A stretch of DNA of 37,670 nucleotides from Gammaproteobacteria bacterium (GTDB lineage Bacteria > Pseudomonadota > Gammaproteobacteria > Steroidobacterales > Steroidobacteraceae): the NCBI GenBank assembly GCA_027459765.1, contig DAIDHD010000017.1, positions 1 to 37,670 on the forward strand, in the 5' to 3' direction. The position numbers and the translations under genes were made by a program. Below the pieces are notes generated by a model. That model ran no database searches, was not told where the DNA came from, and saw nothing but the letters and a program-made list of their open reading frames with translations. This document shows, piece after piece, positions 18,139-30,428 of this stretch. The first letter of the stretch is position 1. Every line of letters begins with the position of its first letter.

Positions 18139-19575
18139 ATGTCCCACGACGTCAAGTCCGCCGAACGTCCCGCACCGGATGCCCTGCTCACCGCCATCGC
18201 CCGGTACGCCCGTGACGCCCGCATCGACAGCGCGCTCGCCTACGAGACGGCGGCCTACTGCCTGATGGATACGCTCGCCTGCGGCTTCCAGGCGCTGAAG
18301 TTTCCGGCCTGCACCAAGCTGCTGGGGCCCGTGGTGCCGGGCGCGACCCTCACCGGCGGCGCGCGCGTGCCGGGTACCTCCTACGAGCTCGATCCCGTCA
18401 ACGCCGCCTTCAACATCGGCGCGATGGTCCGCTGGCTCGACTTCAACGACACCTGGCTCGCCGCCGAGTGGGGACACCCCTCGGACAACCTGGGCGGCAT
18501 CCTCGCGGTGGCCGACTACCTCTCGCGTGGCGGCGCCGCACTCACGGTGCGCGACGTGCTCACCGCCATGATCAAGGCGCACGAGATCCAGGGCGTGCTC
18601 GCGCTCGACAACAGCTTCAATCGCGTCGGTCTCGACCATGTGCTGCTGGTGCGCGTGGCCTCCACCGCGGTGGTGACCGCGATGCTCGGCGGCACGCTCG
18701 ATGAGGTGACCAATGCCGTTTCCAACGCCTGGATCGACGGCGGCGCGCTTCGCACCTACCGGCACGCGCCGAACACCGGCTCGCGCAAGAGTTGGGCGGC
18801 CGGGGACGCCACCAGCCGCGCCGTGCGCCACGCGTACTTTGCCCTCAAGGGCGAGATGGGCTACCCCTCGGCGCTCTCCGCCAAGACCTGGGGCTTCCAG
18901 GACGTGCTCTTCAAGGGCAAGGCCGTGACCCTCGCGCGCCCGCTCGCGAGCTACGTCATGGAGAACGTGCTCTTCAAGATCTCCTATCCGGCCGAGTTCC
19001 ACGCCCAGACCGCGGTCGAGGCGGCGATGACCCTGCACCCCGAGGTGAAGGACCGCCTGGACCGCATCGAGCGCATCGTGATCGAGACCCAGGAACCGGG
19101 CGTGCGCATCATCGACAAGACCGGGCCGCTCGCGAACCCCGCGGACCGCGACCATTGCATCCAGTACATGACGGCGGTGCCGCTGATCTTCGGCCGGCTC
19201 ACCGCCGCCGACTACGAGGACGAGGTCGCTCGCGACCCGCGCGTCGACGCGCTGCGCGCGAAGATGCAGGTGCGCGAAAATCCGGATTTCACCCGCGACT
19301 ACTACGACGCCGACAAGCGCTACATCGGCAACGCCGTGCAGGTTTTCTTCAGCGACGGCAGTTCGACGCGCCGCGTACACGTCGACTTCCCCGTCGGCCA
19401 CCGCAAGCGCCGCGCCGAGGGCTACCCGCTGATGATGCGCAAGTTCGAGGCCAGCGTCGCCGCGCACTTTCCGGCGAAGCAGACCGAGCGTATCGGCGAA
19501 CTGTTCAAGGACCACCAGCGCCTCGTCGCCATGCCGGTGGCCGACTTCATGGCGCAGTTGGTGAGCGCGGGCTGA
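18139..19575 (+). CDS. prpD: 2-methylcitrate dehydratase
   Basis: A 478-residue MmgE/PrpD-family enzyme, close to the E. coli length of 483. It dehydrates 2-methylcitrate to 2-methyl-cis-aconitate, without an iron-sulfur cluster. Family features include the N-terminal [20 protein letters not shown], the [20 protein letters not shown] and [20 protein letters not shown] stretches, and [16 protein letters not shown]. It follows prpC after 12 bases with AGAGGA as ribosome-binding site. No acnD or prpF, the alternative dehydratase system, is present, so rehydration to 2-methylisocitrate must use an aconitase encoded elsewhere. Its stop is three bases from the stop of a convergent gene. Confidence 0.95.
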   Translation: MSHDVKSAERPAPDALLTAIARYARDARIDSALAYETAAYCLMDTLACGFQALKFPACTKLLGPVVPGATLTGGARVPGTSYELDPVNAAFNIGAMVRWLDFNDTWLAAEWGHPSDNLGGILAVADYLSRGGAALTVRDVLTAMIKAHEIQGVLALDNSFNRVGLDHVLLVRVASTAVVTAMLGGTLDEVTNAVSNAWIDGGALRTYRHAPNTGSRKSWAAGDATSRAVRHAYFALKGEMGYPSALSAKTWGFQDVLFKGKAVTLARPLASYVMENVLFKISYPAEFHAQTAVEAAMTLHPEVKDRLDRIERIVIETQEPGVRIIDKTGPLANPADRDHCIQYMTAVPLIFGRLTAADYEDEVARDPRVDALRAKMQVRENPDFTRDYYDADKRYIGNAVQVFFSDGSSTRRVHVDFPVGHRKRRAEGYPLMMRKFEASVAAHFPAKQTERIGELFKDHQRLVAMPVADFMAQLVSAG

Positions 19576-19593
19576 CGCTCAGTTGAGCGCAGC
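19571..19593. terminator. Stop-spanning inverted repeat between prpD and the serine hydrolase
   Basis: GCTG (19571-19574) and CGCTC (19576-19580) pair with GAGCG (19585-19589) and CAGC (19590-19593). The stem has nine pairs with one bulged A and the loop AGTT. The prpD TGA (19573-19575) and the opposing TGA (complement of 19579-19581) both overlap the hairpin. There is no T-run. The three-base gap between convergent genes makes a shared terminator plausible. Confidence 0.4.
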
Positions 19594-20850
19594 GTAGATG
19601 AACTGGCGCAGCAGCGAGCGGTAGCGGCCGCGCTTTTGCGAGTCGAGTTCCTGCAGCATGAAGACCACGTTGAGCCGCTCGCGTGGGTCGGCCCAGAAAT
19701 AAGGTCCGGTGGCGCCGCCCCAGTAGAAGTCGCCCACCGAGCCGGGCACCGTCGAGGGACCGGGCGCCACGCGCACCCCGACGCCGAGACCGTAACCCTG
19801 GCCGAGACGGGGCAGGGGGGCGGCGATGCCCAGCGCCGGCGTCTGCGGCGCGTAGCCGATGCCGTCCGGCAGTTGGTTCGCGAGCATGAGCTCGACGCTC
19901 TTGCGGGCGAGGAGCCGCACGCCGTCGAGTTCGCCGCCGTTCAGGAGCATCTGCACGAAGCGCGCGTAGTCGCGCGCCGTGGAGGTGAGGCCGCCACCGC
20001 CGGAGAACCAGCGCACGGGACGCGCCGGATCGTACATCGCCACGGGGATGGAGTTCTTCGCGGCGCCCGGTGCGGGCTCCGCCAGCCGTGCGGCATCGCC
20101 GGCCGGTGGTCCGAACGAGGTGTCGTTCAGCGCGAGCGGTGCGAGTACGAGTTGTTCGAGCGCGCGATCGAGCGCGTGTCCCGTGATCACTTCGATCACC
20201 CGGCCGAGCACGTCCGTCGCCATCCCGTACTCGAACGCCGCCCCCGGCTGGTGCGCGAGCGGCAGGGCCGCGAGCTTGTCGATGAGTTCGGCGTTGCCCT
20301 GGTCGGCGTCGATGACGCGCGCTTCGCGGTAGGCCCTCTGCGCCGGCGAGTCGCCGTGCTGGCCATAGGTGAAGCCCGCGGTGTGGCGCATCAGGTCGTG
20401 CACCGTCATGGGCCGCTCGCAGGCGTCGAGATCCACGCGCGGTACGCCGGTCGCGGCGTCGATCGGCCGCGCCACGCGCAGTTCGGCGAGCTGCGGCAGG
20501 TAGCGCGCCACCGGATCGGCGAGTGCGAGGTCGCCGCGCTCGGCGAGCGCGAGCGCGGCCGCGACCGTCACCGGCTTGGTGAGCGAGGCGATGCGAAAGA
20601 TGGCGTCGAGGCGCATGGGGCGCGCCGCCCGCACGTCGGCCATGCCGAAGGCCCGCGCGTAGGCGAGTCGGGCGTCGCGCGCGATGAGCAGCACCGCGCC
20701 GGGAATCGCACCGGCGTCGCATTCGGCGGCCAGTCGCTGCGTGAGCAGCGCCAGCCGCGACGGCGCGAGGCCGGCGTCGCGTGCCGCGTCGGTCGAGCCT
20801 GCGTCCAGGTCGGCGGGTGTAGCGAGGAAGCCCGAAGACATGTTGCGCAT
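19579..20850 (-). CDS. Serine hydrolase, class C beta-lactamase/esterase family
   Basis: A 423-residue protein of the beta-lactamase-like serine hydrolase family, most like EstB-type esterases. The nucleophile motif is Ser89-Leu-Thr-Lys92 in FRIASLTKPVTVAAAL. The tyrosine motif is Tyr208 in FEYGMATDVLGRVIE, and the third motif region is WGGATGPYFWADP, with GGA instead of the KTG of true beta-lactamases. MTVHDLMRHTAGFTYGQ is also typical. No signal peptide is visible, so it is probably cytoplasmic and an esterase rather than an antibiotic-hydrolysing enzyme. Start is ATG 20850; ATG 20841, three codons on, is equally possible, and neither has a good ribosome-binding site. It points against prpD and away from the DUF5658 gene. 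Confidence 0.85.
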   Translation of the reverse strand: MRNMSSGFLATPADLDAGSTDAARDAGLAPSRLALLTQRLAAECDAGAIPGAVLLIARDARLAYARAFGMADVRAARPMRLDAIFRIASLTKPVTVAAALALAERGDLALADPVARYLPQLAELRVARPIDAATGVPRVDLDACERPMTVHDLMRHTAGFTYGQHGDSPAQRAYREARVIDADQGNAELIDKLAALPLAHQPGAAFEYGMATDVLGRVIEVITGHALDRALEQLVLAPLALNDTSFGPPAGDAARLAEPAPGAAKNSIPVAMYDPARPVRWFSGGGGLTSTARDYARFVQMLLNGGELDGVRLLARKSVELMLANQLPDGIGYAPQTPALGIAAPLPRLGQGYGLGVGVRVAPGPSTVPGSVGDFYWGGATGPYFWADPRERLNVVFMLQELDSQKRGRYRSLLRQFIYAALN

Positions 20851-20865
20851 TATGACGCATCGCGC

Positions 20866-20895
20866 TTGCCGAACGCCGACGCAAGTCTCGATAGT
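20866..20895 (+). promoter_or_regulatory. Sigma70-like promoter candidate for the DUF5658 gene
   Basis: TTGCCG (20866-20871), an 18-base spacer, then GATAGT (20890-20895), in the 72-base gap between divergent genes. The leader would be about 20 bases. This is one of the better -35/-10 pairs in the window, though it is found by eye only. Confidence 0.35.
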
Positions 20896-20922
20896 GCGAG
20901 GCATGAACGAGCGCAGCCGGAC

Positions 20923-21393
20923 ATGAGCGTGCCGATGGATCGTCGTAGTGCCGGCGATCGTCGCCGGCGACACTGGTGGTCGGTGATCTACGGCGGCTTT
21001 CGTCCGCGCCGGCGCCGGCCGCCGCGGCGGAGCGAGGACGCGGTGACTCACACCACCGACTGGCACGACGCGCATCTTCTCGGCGTATCGCTCGGGATAC
21101 TGCTGCTGAGCGTGTTCGACGCCGGCGTCACGCTGCGGTTGCTCGAGAACGGCGCCGTGGAGGTCAATCCACTGATGGCCATGGTGGTCTACAAGGACGT
21201 GGCCTCGTTCGCGGCGCTCAAGCTCGGGCTCACCGGCGGCGGGGTGCTCTTCATGGTGCCGCTCGCGCGCCGGCGGCTGCTCGGGTTTCTGCGGGTCGAT
21301 GCCTTGCTCTATGCGCTGCTCGGCTGTTATCTGTGCCTCATCGGCTACGAGTTCCACCTGCTCGACGTGCTCGGCGTGCACCTGATCGGGTGA
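20923..21393 (+). CDS. Small DUF5658-like membrane protein
   Basis: A 156-residue protein. The N-terminus is strongly basic (MDRRSAGDRRRRHWWS, then a run of RRRR/PPRR), followed by about four hydrophobic segments from residue 48 to the end. The first membrane segment and loop read LSVFDAGVTLRLLENGAVEVNPLMA, the D-x3-T-L...G..E.NP pattern of the DUF5658 family. Function is unknown. ATG 20923 was chosen because it starts this basic head; the frame upstream is open but overlaps the divergent hydrolase gene. It stands alone between a divergent gene and the sucA leader region and ends about 33 bases before a strong hairpin. Confidence 0.75.
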   Translation: MSVPMDRRSAGDRRRRHWWSVIYGGFRPRRRRPPRRSEDAVTHTTDWHDAHLLGVSLGILLLSVFDAGVTLRLLENGAVEVNPLMAMVVYKDVASFAALKLGLTGGGVLFMVPLARRRLLGFLRVDALLYALLGCYLCLIGYEFHLLDVLGVHLIG

Positions 21394-21426
21394 GCCCCCG
21401 AGGCCGTCCGCCGGCGGGCGCGTGAC

Positions 21427-21452
21427 GCGCGCGGGATCACATTCCCGCGCGC
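21427..21452 (+). terminator. Perfect 10-pair hairpin between the DUF5658 gene and sucA
   Basis: GCGCGCGGGA (21427-21436), six-base loop TCACAT, then TCCCGCGCGC (21443-21452). All ten pairs are perfect. A moderately T-rich stretch (ATTCCTATTT) begins seven bases after the stem, too far for a classic intrinsic terminator. It lies 33 bases after the upstream stop and before the putative sucA promoter, so a terminator for the DUF5658 gene fits best. Confidence 0.5.
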
Positions 21453-21564
21453 CGTCGCATTCCTATTTCAGCGGCTTTCCGCTACACTTCGCGGCGTGTC
21501 TTCGAGTCCCTTCCATCGCCTCATCTCCTTGACGCCGTTGAGGTTTTGACGGTCCAGAGTACCC
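21453..21564 (+). promoter_or_regulatory. Leader and promoter region of sucA-sucB-lpd
   Basis: The remainder of the 171-base gap before sucA. A TACACT hexamer at 21483-21488 is a -10 candidate, with a poor -35 (TTCCTA) 17 bases upstream. The leader would be about 70 bases. It contains two TTGACG/TTTGACGG stretches around 21530-21552 of unknown meaning. The ribosome-binding site before ATG 21565 is weak (CAGAG). Confidence 0.3.
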
Positions 21565-24443
21565 ATGAGTGACACCCTAGCCGAGCAGCTGGCCGCTTCG
21601 GCCATTTCCGGCGGCAATGCCGGTTTCATCGAAGATCTTTACGAGCGCTACCTCGAGGACCCCGCCTCGGTCGAGCCGACCTGGGCGCGCTACTTCGCGT
21701 CGCTCAAATCCGCCGGCGGCCGCGACGTGGCGCACGGCGAGGTGCGCGAGCGCCTGCTGGACCGTCTGCGGACCCGGCCGGTGGTCGCCACCGGGGCGCC
21801 GAGCCCCGAACTCGCGAGCGCCAAGCAAGGTGCGGTGTCGCGGCTCATCCAGGTCTACGCCAACCGCGGCCACCTGGCCGCCCGTCTCGACCCGCTCGGG
21901 CTCGAGGAGCGCAAGCCGCCGTACGTGCTGGAGCTCGAGTACTTCGGGCTGACCCCGCAGGACCTGGACACCGAGTTCTTCACCGGCACCCGCAACGAGG
22001 CGCTGCCCAAGCGCGCCAAGTTGAAGGACATCCTCGCGGCCCTGCAGGTCATCTACACCGACACCATCGGCGCGGAGTTCGCGCACGTCTCCAACACCGA
22101 CGAGCGGCTCTGGCTGCAGGACAACTTCCAGGCCCGGCGCATGCAGCACCGCTTCAGCGCGGAGGAGAAGAAGAACATCCTCTGGCAACTCACCTCCGCC
22201 GAAGGCCTGGAACGCTACCTGCACACGAAGTACGTCGGCCAGAAGCGTTTCTCGCTCGAGGGTGGCGACAGCCTGATTCCGCTGCTCGACGATCTGGTGC
22301 AACGGGGCGGCGTGCTCGGGGTGGAGGAAACCATCATCGGCATGGCCCACCGTGGGCGCCTGAACGTGCTGGTGAACCTGCTCGGCAAGTCGCCGCGCGA
22401 CCTGTTCAACGAGTTCGAGGGCCAGTACGACCTCGCCAAGCTGCGCGGCTCCGGCGACGTCAAGTACCACAAGGGTTTCTCGGCGGACTTGAAGACCCCG
22501 GGCGGCAACGTGCACGTGGCGCTCGCCTTCAACCCCTCGCACCTGGAAGTCGTCAATCCGGTGGTCGAGGGTTCGGCGCGCGCGCGCCAGGAACGGCGCG
22601 GTGACGCCGTTGGCGACAAGGTGCTGCCGGTGCTGATCCACGGCGACGCCGCGTTCGCCGGCCAGGGCGTGGTGATGGAGACGTTGCAGCTCTCGCAGGC
22701 GCGCGGCTTCTACACGGGCGGCACGGTGCACGTCATCATCAACAACCAGGTGGGATTCACCACCAGCGATCCGCGCGACGCGCGCTCGACGCTGTACTGC
22801 TCGGACGTGGCGAAGATGATCGAGGCGCCGATCTTCCACGTCAACGCCGACGATCCGGAAGCCGTGTGTTTCGTGGCGCGCTTCGCGCTCGACTATCGCA
22901 TGAAGTTCCACAAGGACGTGGTGATCGACCTGGTGTGCTACCGCCGCCACGGCCACAACGAGGCCGACGAGCCGGCGGCGACGCAGCCGCTCATGTACCA
23001 GGTGATCCGCAAGAAGCCCACGGCGCGCCAGACCTACGCGGAGAAGCTCGCCGCGCAGGGCGTGATCGCCGCGGCCGACGCCGAGGCGATGATCGACCAG
23101 TACCGCAAGGGGCTCGACGAGGGGCACCCGCAGGCGCGTGCGGCGCTCGGCATGATCGGCAACAAGTACACCGTCGACTGGTCGAGCTACCTCGGTGCCG
23201 ACTGGTCGGAGCCGGTGCGCACGGCCATCGACGTGGGCCGCCTGCAGGCGCTCGGCAAGGCCATCACCAGCTACCCGGCGGAGTGGGTCCTTCACCCGCG
23301 CGTGCTCGCCATCATGCAGGCGCGCGAGCGCATGGTCGCCGGCGAGTTGCCGCTCGACTGGGGCGCGGCGGAGAACCTCGCCTACGCGAGCCTCCTGCAG
23401 GAGGGCTATCCGGTACGCCTGACCGGCCAGGACTCGGGCCGCGGCACCTTCTTCCACCGCCACGCCGTGCTGCACGACCAGGCGACCGGTCGCCGCTACG
23501 TGCCCCTGCAGCACCTCTCGACCCAACAGCCGACCTTCACGGTCACCGACTCGGTCCTTTCCGAGGAGGCGGTGATGGGCTTCGAGTACGGCTTTTCGAC
23601 CACCGAGCCGCACTGCCTGACCATCTGGGAGGGCCAGTTCGGCGACTTCGGCAACGGCGCCCAGGTCATCATCGACCAGTTCATAAGCTCCGGTGAAGCC
23701 AAGTGGGGCCGCTTGTCGGGCCTGACGTTGTTCCTGCCGCACGGTTACGAGGGCCAGGGACCGGAACACTCCTCGGCGCGCCTGGAGAGGTTCCTGCAGC
23801 TGTGCGCCGAGTACAACATGCAGGTGTGCGTGCCCTCGACGCCCGCGCAGATGTTTCACATGCTGCGTCGGCAGATGGTGCGCGCGCTGCGCAAGCCGTT
23901 GATCGTGATGACGCCCAAGAGCCTGCTGCGACATCCGCTGTCGGTGTCGCGCCTGGAGGAACTCGCGAGCGGCTCGTTCCGTGCGGTGATCGACGACATC
24001 GACGACCTGAAGGCGTCCGCCGTCACCCGGATCGTGCTCTGCAGCGGCAAGGTGTATTTCGATCTGCTCAAGGCGCGGCGCGAGAGCAAGCTCGAACACG
24101 TCGCGGTGGTGCGGCTCGAGCAGCTCTATCCCTTCCCGTCGGACGAATACGAGGCGATCGTGCGCAAGTACGCCAACGCCAACGAGGTCGTCTGGTGTCA
24201 GGAGGAGCCGCAGAACCAGGGTAGCTGGTACCAGATCAGGCATCGCCTGCAGGCGCCGCTCGGCGTGCGCCACGAACTGCTCTACGCCGGACGCGCCGGA
24301 GCGGCGGCGCCCGCAACCGGCATCGCCGGGCTGCACGACCAGCAGCAGAAGAACTTGGTGACCGCGGCCTTGCTCGGCGTCACGCCCGAGGAGACCGCGC
24401 GCCACACGCTGCGCCTTTCGACGAACCAAACCAGGACGGGTTC

Positions 24444-24447
<4 letters not shown>
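21565..24447 (+). CDS. sucA: 2-oxoglutarate dehydrogenase E1 component
   Basis: A 960-residue thiamine-diphosphate enzyme that decarboxylates 2-oxoglutarate in the TCA cycle and loads the succinyl group on the lipoyl domain of SucB. The N-terminal tail [20 protein letters not shown] is the part that docks to the rest of the complex. The core includes [34 protein letters not shown], and the diphosphate site around [20 protein letters not shown]. The C-terminal half has [20 protein letters not shown], typical of this enzyme and not of pyruvate dehydrogenase. Length matches the family. The stop overlaps sucB as ATGA. The sdh and gltA genes often found upstream are absent here; a DUF5658 gene precedes instead. 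Confidence 0.96.
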
Positions 24448-27106
<2,659 letters not shown>

Positions 27107-27112
<6 letters not shown>

Positions 27113-29233
27113 CAGCCGCCGGGCGGAGAGCACGTTCGGCAGCTGCGCGATGCGCGCCAGCACCTTGGAGAGCTGCGGCAGCCCGGTGATCTTGAGCGCG
27201 ATCTGCATGCGTGCGATCGCGTCGCGACGGTCCGTGTCGGTGCGCATGCCCTCGATGCTGATGTTCTCCTCGGCGATGGCCGCGCTCACGTCGCGCACCA
27301 GGCCCCGGCGGTCGAAGGCCTCGACCTCGATCTGCACCGCGAATTCCCCTTCCTGTCCCGAACCCCAGTCCACCGCGAGCACGCGCGCCGGGGCGCGCGC
27401 GGCGAGCCGCGCGAAATTCGCGCAGGTGCGCGCGTGGATGCTCACGCCGCGGCCGACGGTGATGTAGCCCACGATCGGCTCGGGCGGAACCGGTTTGCAG
27501 CAGCGAGCGTAGGTCGCGAGCAGGTCTCCGACCCCGTGCACCTGCGACTCCGGCTCGCGCTCGGCGGCGGGACGTGCCCGCGGCAGCTCCGGCACCTTCG
27601 CCTCGCGGGCGTGCAGCAGACGCTGCAGGGCGCCGGCCACCTGCGCCACCGACACCTCGCCGAGCCCGAGCCCCTCGTGCAGCGCCTCGATCGTCGGCAG
27701 CTTCAGTTCCGCGAGCAACTCCGGCGTAGGCGCCGAGTGCACGCCGAGACGTTGCAGCTCGCGTTCCAGCAGTGCGCGACCCGCGGCCTTGTTCTGCGCC
27801 TCGTCCTGGCGCCGGAACCACGCCCGGACCTTGGCGCGATTGCGCGGGCTGGCGACGTACCCCGACTGCGGCGACAGCCAGTCGCGCGAGGGTTGCGGCG
27901 TCTTGCCGGTGATGATCTCCACGGTCTCGCCGCTCGAAAGCGCGTGGTCGAGCCCGACCATGCGCCCGTTCACCTTCGCGCCGCGGGTGCGGTGACCGAG
28001 GTCGGTGTGCACCTGGTAGGCGAAGTCGAGCGGCGTGCCGCCCACCGGCACGTCGACGATCTCGCCCTTGGGCGAGAGCACGTAGACCCGGTCCTGGAAC
28101 AGGTCCACGCGCATTCGCTCCAGGAAGTCGCGCGCATCCTCGCCGGCTTCTCCGGGCGCGAGCAGCGCGCGCAGCTGGTTGATCTTGCGCTCGTAGGCCT
28201 GATCGCCGCGGCCGCCCTCCTTGTAGCGCCAGTGCGCGGCCACGCCGCGTTCGGAGTTGGCGTGCATCTCGTGGGTGCGGATCTGGATCTCCACCGGCAG
28301 ACCGCCGGGTCCGATCACGGCGGTGTGGATGGACCGGTACAGGTTGTCCTTCGGGGTCGCGATGTAGTCGTCGAACTCGCCCGGGATGAATTGCCACAGC
28401 GAGTGCACCACGCCGAGCGCGGCATAGCAATCGGCGACGCTGTCGACCAGCACGCGCGCGGCGCGTACGTCCATGAGCTGCTCGAAGTGGAGCTGCTTCG
28501 CCTGCATCTTGCGCCAGATGCTGTAGATGTGTTTCGGGCGGCCCTCGACGCGCGCGCCGATGCCGGCCGCGCTCAAGCCGTGTTCGAGGGCGCGCGTCAG
28601 GTCCGCGATGTAACGCTCGCGCTCGGCACGGCGCGAGTTCAGCGCGGTCGCGATGCGTCGGTACTCTTCGGGTTCGAGGTAGCGGAAGGCGAGGTCCTCG
28701 AGTTCCCACTTCAGCTGCCAGACGCCGAGCCGGTTGGCGAGGGGCGCGTAGACTTCGCGGGTTTCCATGGCGAGGCGCCGCTGCGCCTGCGGGTCGATCG
28801 CCTTGGCGGCGCGCAGGCGCTGCAACGCCTCGGCGAGGCGCACCACCACGAGACGCACGTCGCTGATCACCGCGATCAGCATCTTGCGCAGGTTCTCCGC
28901 CTGTTGCGGCTCGAGCCCGCGTTCCGGGCTCCAGTCGGCCGGCAGTCCGAAGTGGCCGAGCTGCGCGAGGCCCCGCGCGAGCCGCACGGCCTCCGCCCCG
29001 TAACGGTGCGCCGCCGCCGTTGCGTCCAGCAGGTCCGCCTCGACCAGCGGCTGCAGCGCCGCGGCGATGATCACGTCGTCGTCGGCGTCGAGGGTGCGCA
29101 CGATCTCGGCGACTTCCAGCGCCGCGTCGCGCGCCGGCCGCAGGTGTTCCGGGATCGCCGCCTGGCGCACGGCGGCGAGGGCGGCGTCGAGGCGCTCGCT
29201 GACCGGTGTTTTGGAGCTCGCCGTGGTTTCCAT
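27107..29233 (-). CDS. relA: RelA-type (p)ppGpp synthetase with inactive hydrolase domain
   Basis: A 708-residue ribosome-linked alarmone synthetase. Domains: degenerate HD region (about 35-180), where the catalytic HD pair is missing (AALQPLVEADLL around 58-69); synthetase domain (about 220-340) with GRPKHIYSIWRKMQ and the acidic motif Glu286-Phe-Asp-Asp289, the ExDD form of monofunctional RelA rather than the RxKD of SpoT; TGS (about 388-450); a zinc-finger-like segment with CCKPVPPEPIVGYITVGRG; a C-terminal ACT domain (about 630-708). ATG 29233 was chosen because longer forms would run into ruvC; its ribosome-binding site is poor. The gene is divergent from ruvC and convergent with lpd. 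A bifunctional SpoT should exist elsewhere in the genome. Confidence 0.93.
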
Positions 29234-29275
29234 CGTCGTGTCGCCGGCTCGCGGCGGGGACGGGGCCGGCCGCGG

Positions 29276-29312
29276 TGGGTTTGCCTGATCGTTGCCGGTA
29301 TCATACGCGGCT
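29276..29312 (+). promoter_or_regulatory. Possible divergent relA/ruvC promoter region
   Basis: The 79-base gap between divergent relA and ruvC holds TATCAT (29299-29304), and, on the other strand, TATGAT (29305-29300), nearly the same bases. Either could be a -10 for its direction. No convincing -35 is visible for either strand. Confidence 0.2.
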
Positions 29313-29825
29313 ATGTCAACGACGATACGCGTTCTCGGCGTCGATCCCGGGTCGCAACGCACCGGGTTCGGCGTGCTGGACGCGAACGGTCCGCGGCTCG
29401 CCTACGTAGCGAGCGGCGTGATCCGCGCGCGCGAGGAGTCGTTCGCGGCGCGGCTGTGGGAGATCTATCGCGGCATGCTCGCCATCGTCGAGCAGTACCA
29501 GCCGCGCGAGGTCGCGATCGAACGGGTGTTCGTCAATCGCAATCCCGACAGCGCGCTCAAGCTCGGCCAGGCGCGCGGCGCGGCCATATGCGCGCTCGCG
29601 GACCGGGGCATCGACGTGTACGAGTACGCCACCCGGGAGATCAAACAGGCGGTGGTGGGCGCGGGCGGCGCCGAGAAGCCGCAGGTGCAGCTCATGATGC
29701 GCAGCCTCTTGAAGCTCGACGGTCCGGTGTCCGCGGACGCCGCCGATGCGCTCGCCGCGGCGGTCTGCCACGCCCTGCGAGGGCACACCGCGGCGCGCCT
29801 GTCGCGGGCGGTGGCGCGGCGATGA
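29313..29825 (+). CDS. ruvC: Crossover junction endodeoxyribonuclease RuvC
   Basis: A 170-residue Holliday-junction resolvase. The four catalytic acids are all present: Asp11 (VLGVDPGSQRTGFG), Glu70 (EVAIERVFV), Asp142 and Asp145 (SADAADALAAAVCHA). They are offset by four from E. coli RuvC (7, 66, 138, 141). FVNRNPDSALKLGQARGA is also typical. ATG 29313 is preferred over an upstream in-frame start because it begins at the family's usual N-terminus. The stop overlaps ruvA by ATGA, so the nuclease and the branch-migration complex are made together. Confidence 0.96.
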   Translation: MSTTIRVLGVDPGSQRTGFGVLDANGPRLAYVASGVIRAREESFAARLWEIYRGMLAIVEQYQPREVAIERVFVNRNPDSALKLGQARGAAICALADRGIDVYEYATREIKQAVVGAGGAEKPQVQLMMRSLLKLDGPVSADAADALAAAVCHALRGHTAARLSRAVARR

Positions 29826-30424
29826 TCGGGTTCTTGAAGGGCGTGCTCGCCGCCAAACAGCCTCCGGCGCTGCTGGTGGACGTGGGTGGCGTGGGCTACG
29901 AGCTCGAGGCGCCGATGTCCACCTTCTACGGCCTGCCGGCGGTGGGCGAGGCCGTGGCGCTCTACACGCACCTGTCGATTCGCGAGGACGCGCACGTGCT
30001 GTTCGGATTCGGCACCGACGCCGAGCGGCGCCTGTTCCGCGGCCTGCTCAAGGTGTCGGGCGTGGGACCCAAGATCGCGCTCGGCATCCTCTCCGGGGCG
30101 AGCGTCGAGGACTTCCTGCGCACCGTGGAGGCCGAGGACGTGGCCCTGCTCACCCGAATTCCCGGCATCGGCCGCAAGACCGCCGAGCGCGTGATCATCG
30201 AGATGCGCGACAGCGTGCAGAAGCTCGCCCAGCCGGCGGCCGGCGGCGACGCGCCGGTGGCGCCGGCCGGCGCGGGCTCGGCGCAGGGCGAGGCGTTCGC
30301 CGCGCTGATCGCGCTCGGTTACAAGCCGCCGGAGGTGGCGCGGCTCCTCAAGGCCGCCGACGAGCCCGGGTTGTCCACCACCGAGATCATCCGCCGCGCG
30401 TTGAAGTCCGCGGTGAAGGCGTAG
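29822..30424 (+). CDS. ruvA: Holliday junction branch migration protein RuvA
   Basis: A 200-residue junction-binding protein. Domain I begins [20 protein letters not shown] with the VGGVGYEL strand. Domain II has the two helix-hairpin-helix motifs [13 protein letters not shown] and [13 protein letters not shown]. After a flexible Gly/Ala/Pro linker, domain III (about 150-200, [18 protein letters not shown]) contacts RuvB. The frame is open for nearly 800 codons upstream, which is an artefact of high GC; ATG 29822 overlaps the ruvC stop (ATGA) and is the correct start. It is followed by ruvB after four bases. Confidence 0.96.
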   Translation: MIGFLKGVLAAKQPPALLVDVGGVGYELEAPMSTFYGLPAVGEAVALYTHLSIREDAHVLFGFGTDAERRLFRGLLKVSGVGPKIALGILSGASVEDFLRTVEAEDVALLTRIPGIGRKTAERVIIEMRDSVQKLAQPAAGGDAPVAPAGAGSAQGEAFAALIALGYKPPEVARLLKAADEPGLSTTEIIRRALKSAVKA

Positions 30425-30428
30425 CGCC

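Noticed and set aside
19571..19593. CGCTCA/TGAGCG in the prpD-hydrolase junction as a third copy of the operator
   Set aside because: The half-sites are 2 bases apart rather than 7, the flanking AATTT part is missing, and no promoter is adjacent; a hairpin at stop codons explains it better.
15147..21457. Repeated GCGCCGTCGC-like 10-mers in the gaps near 15150, 15270 and 21450
   Set aside because: Short, purely GC-rich and without fixed spacing to genes; such matches are expected by chance in this composition.
21530..21560. TTGACG as a -35 box for sucA
   Set aside because: The hexamer 17 bases downstream does not resemble a -10, and the start codon is too close.
21577..24429. 950-codon minus-strand frame opposite sucA
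   Set aside because: Same cause: shadow of sucA codon usage, with no family motif or ribosome-binding site.
27434..29821. Long plus-strand open frame running into ruvA
   Set aside because: It overlaps relA antisense and ruvC out of frame; RuvA similarity begins only at ATG 29822, which has the ATGA overlap with ruvC.
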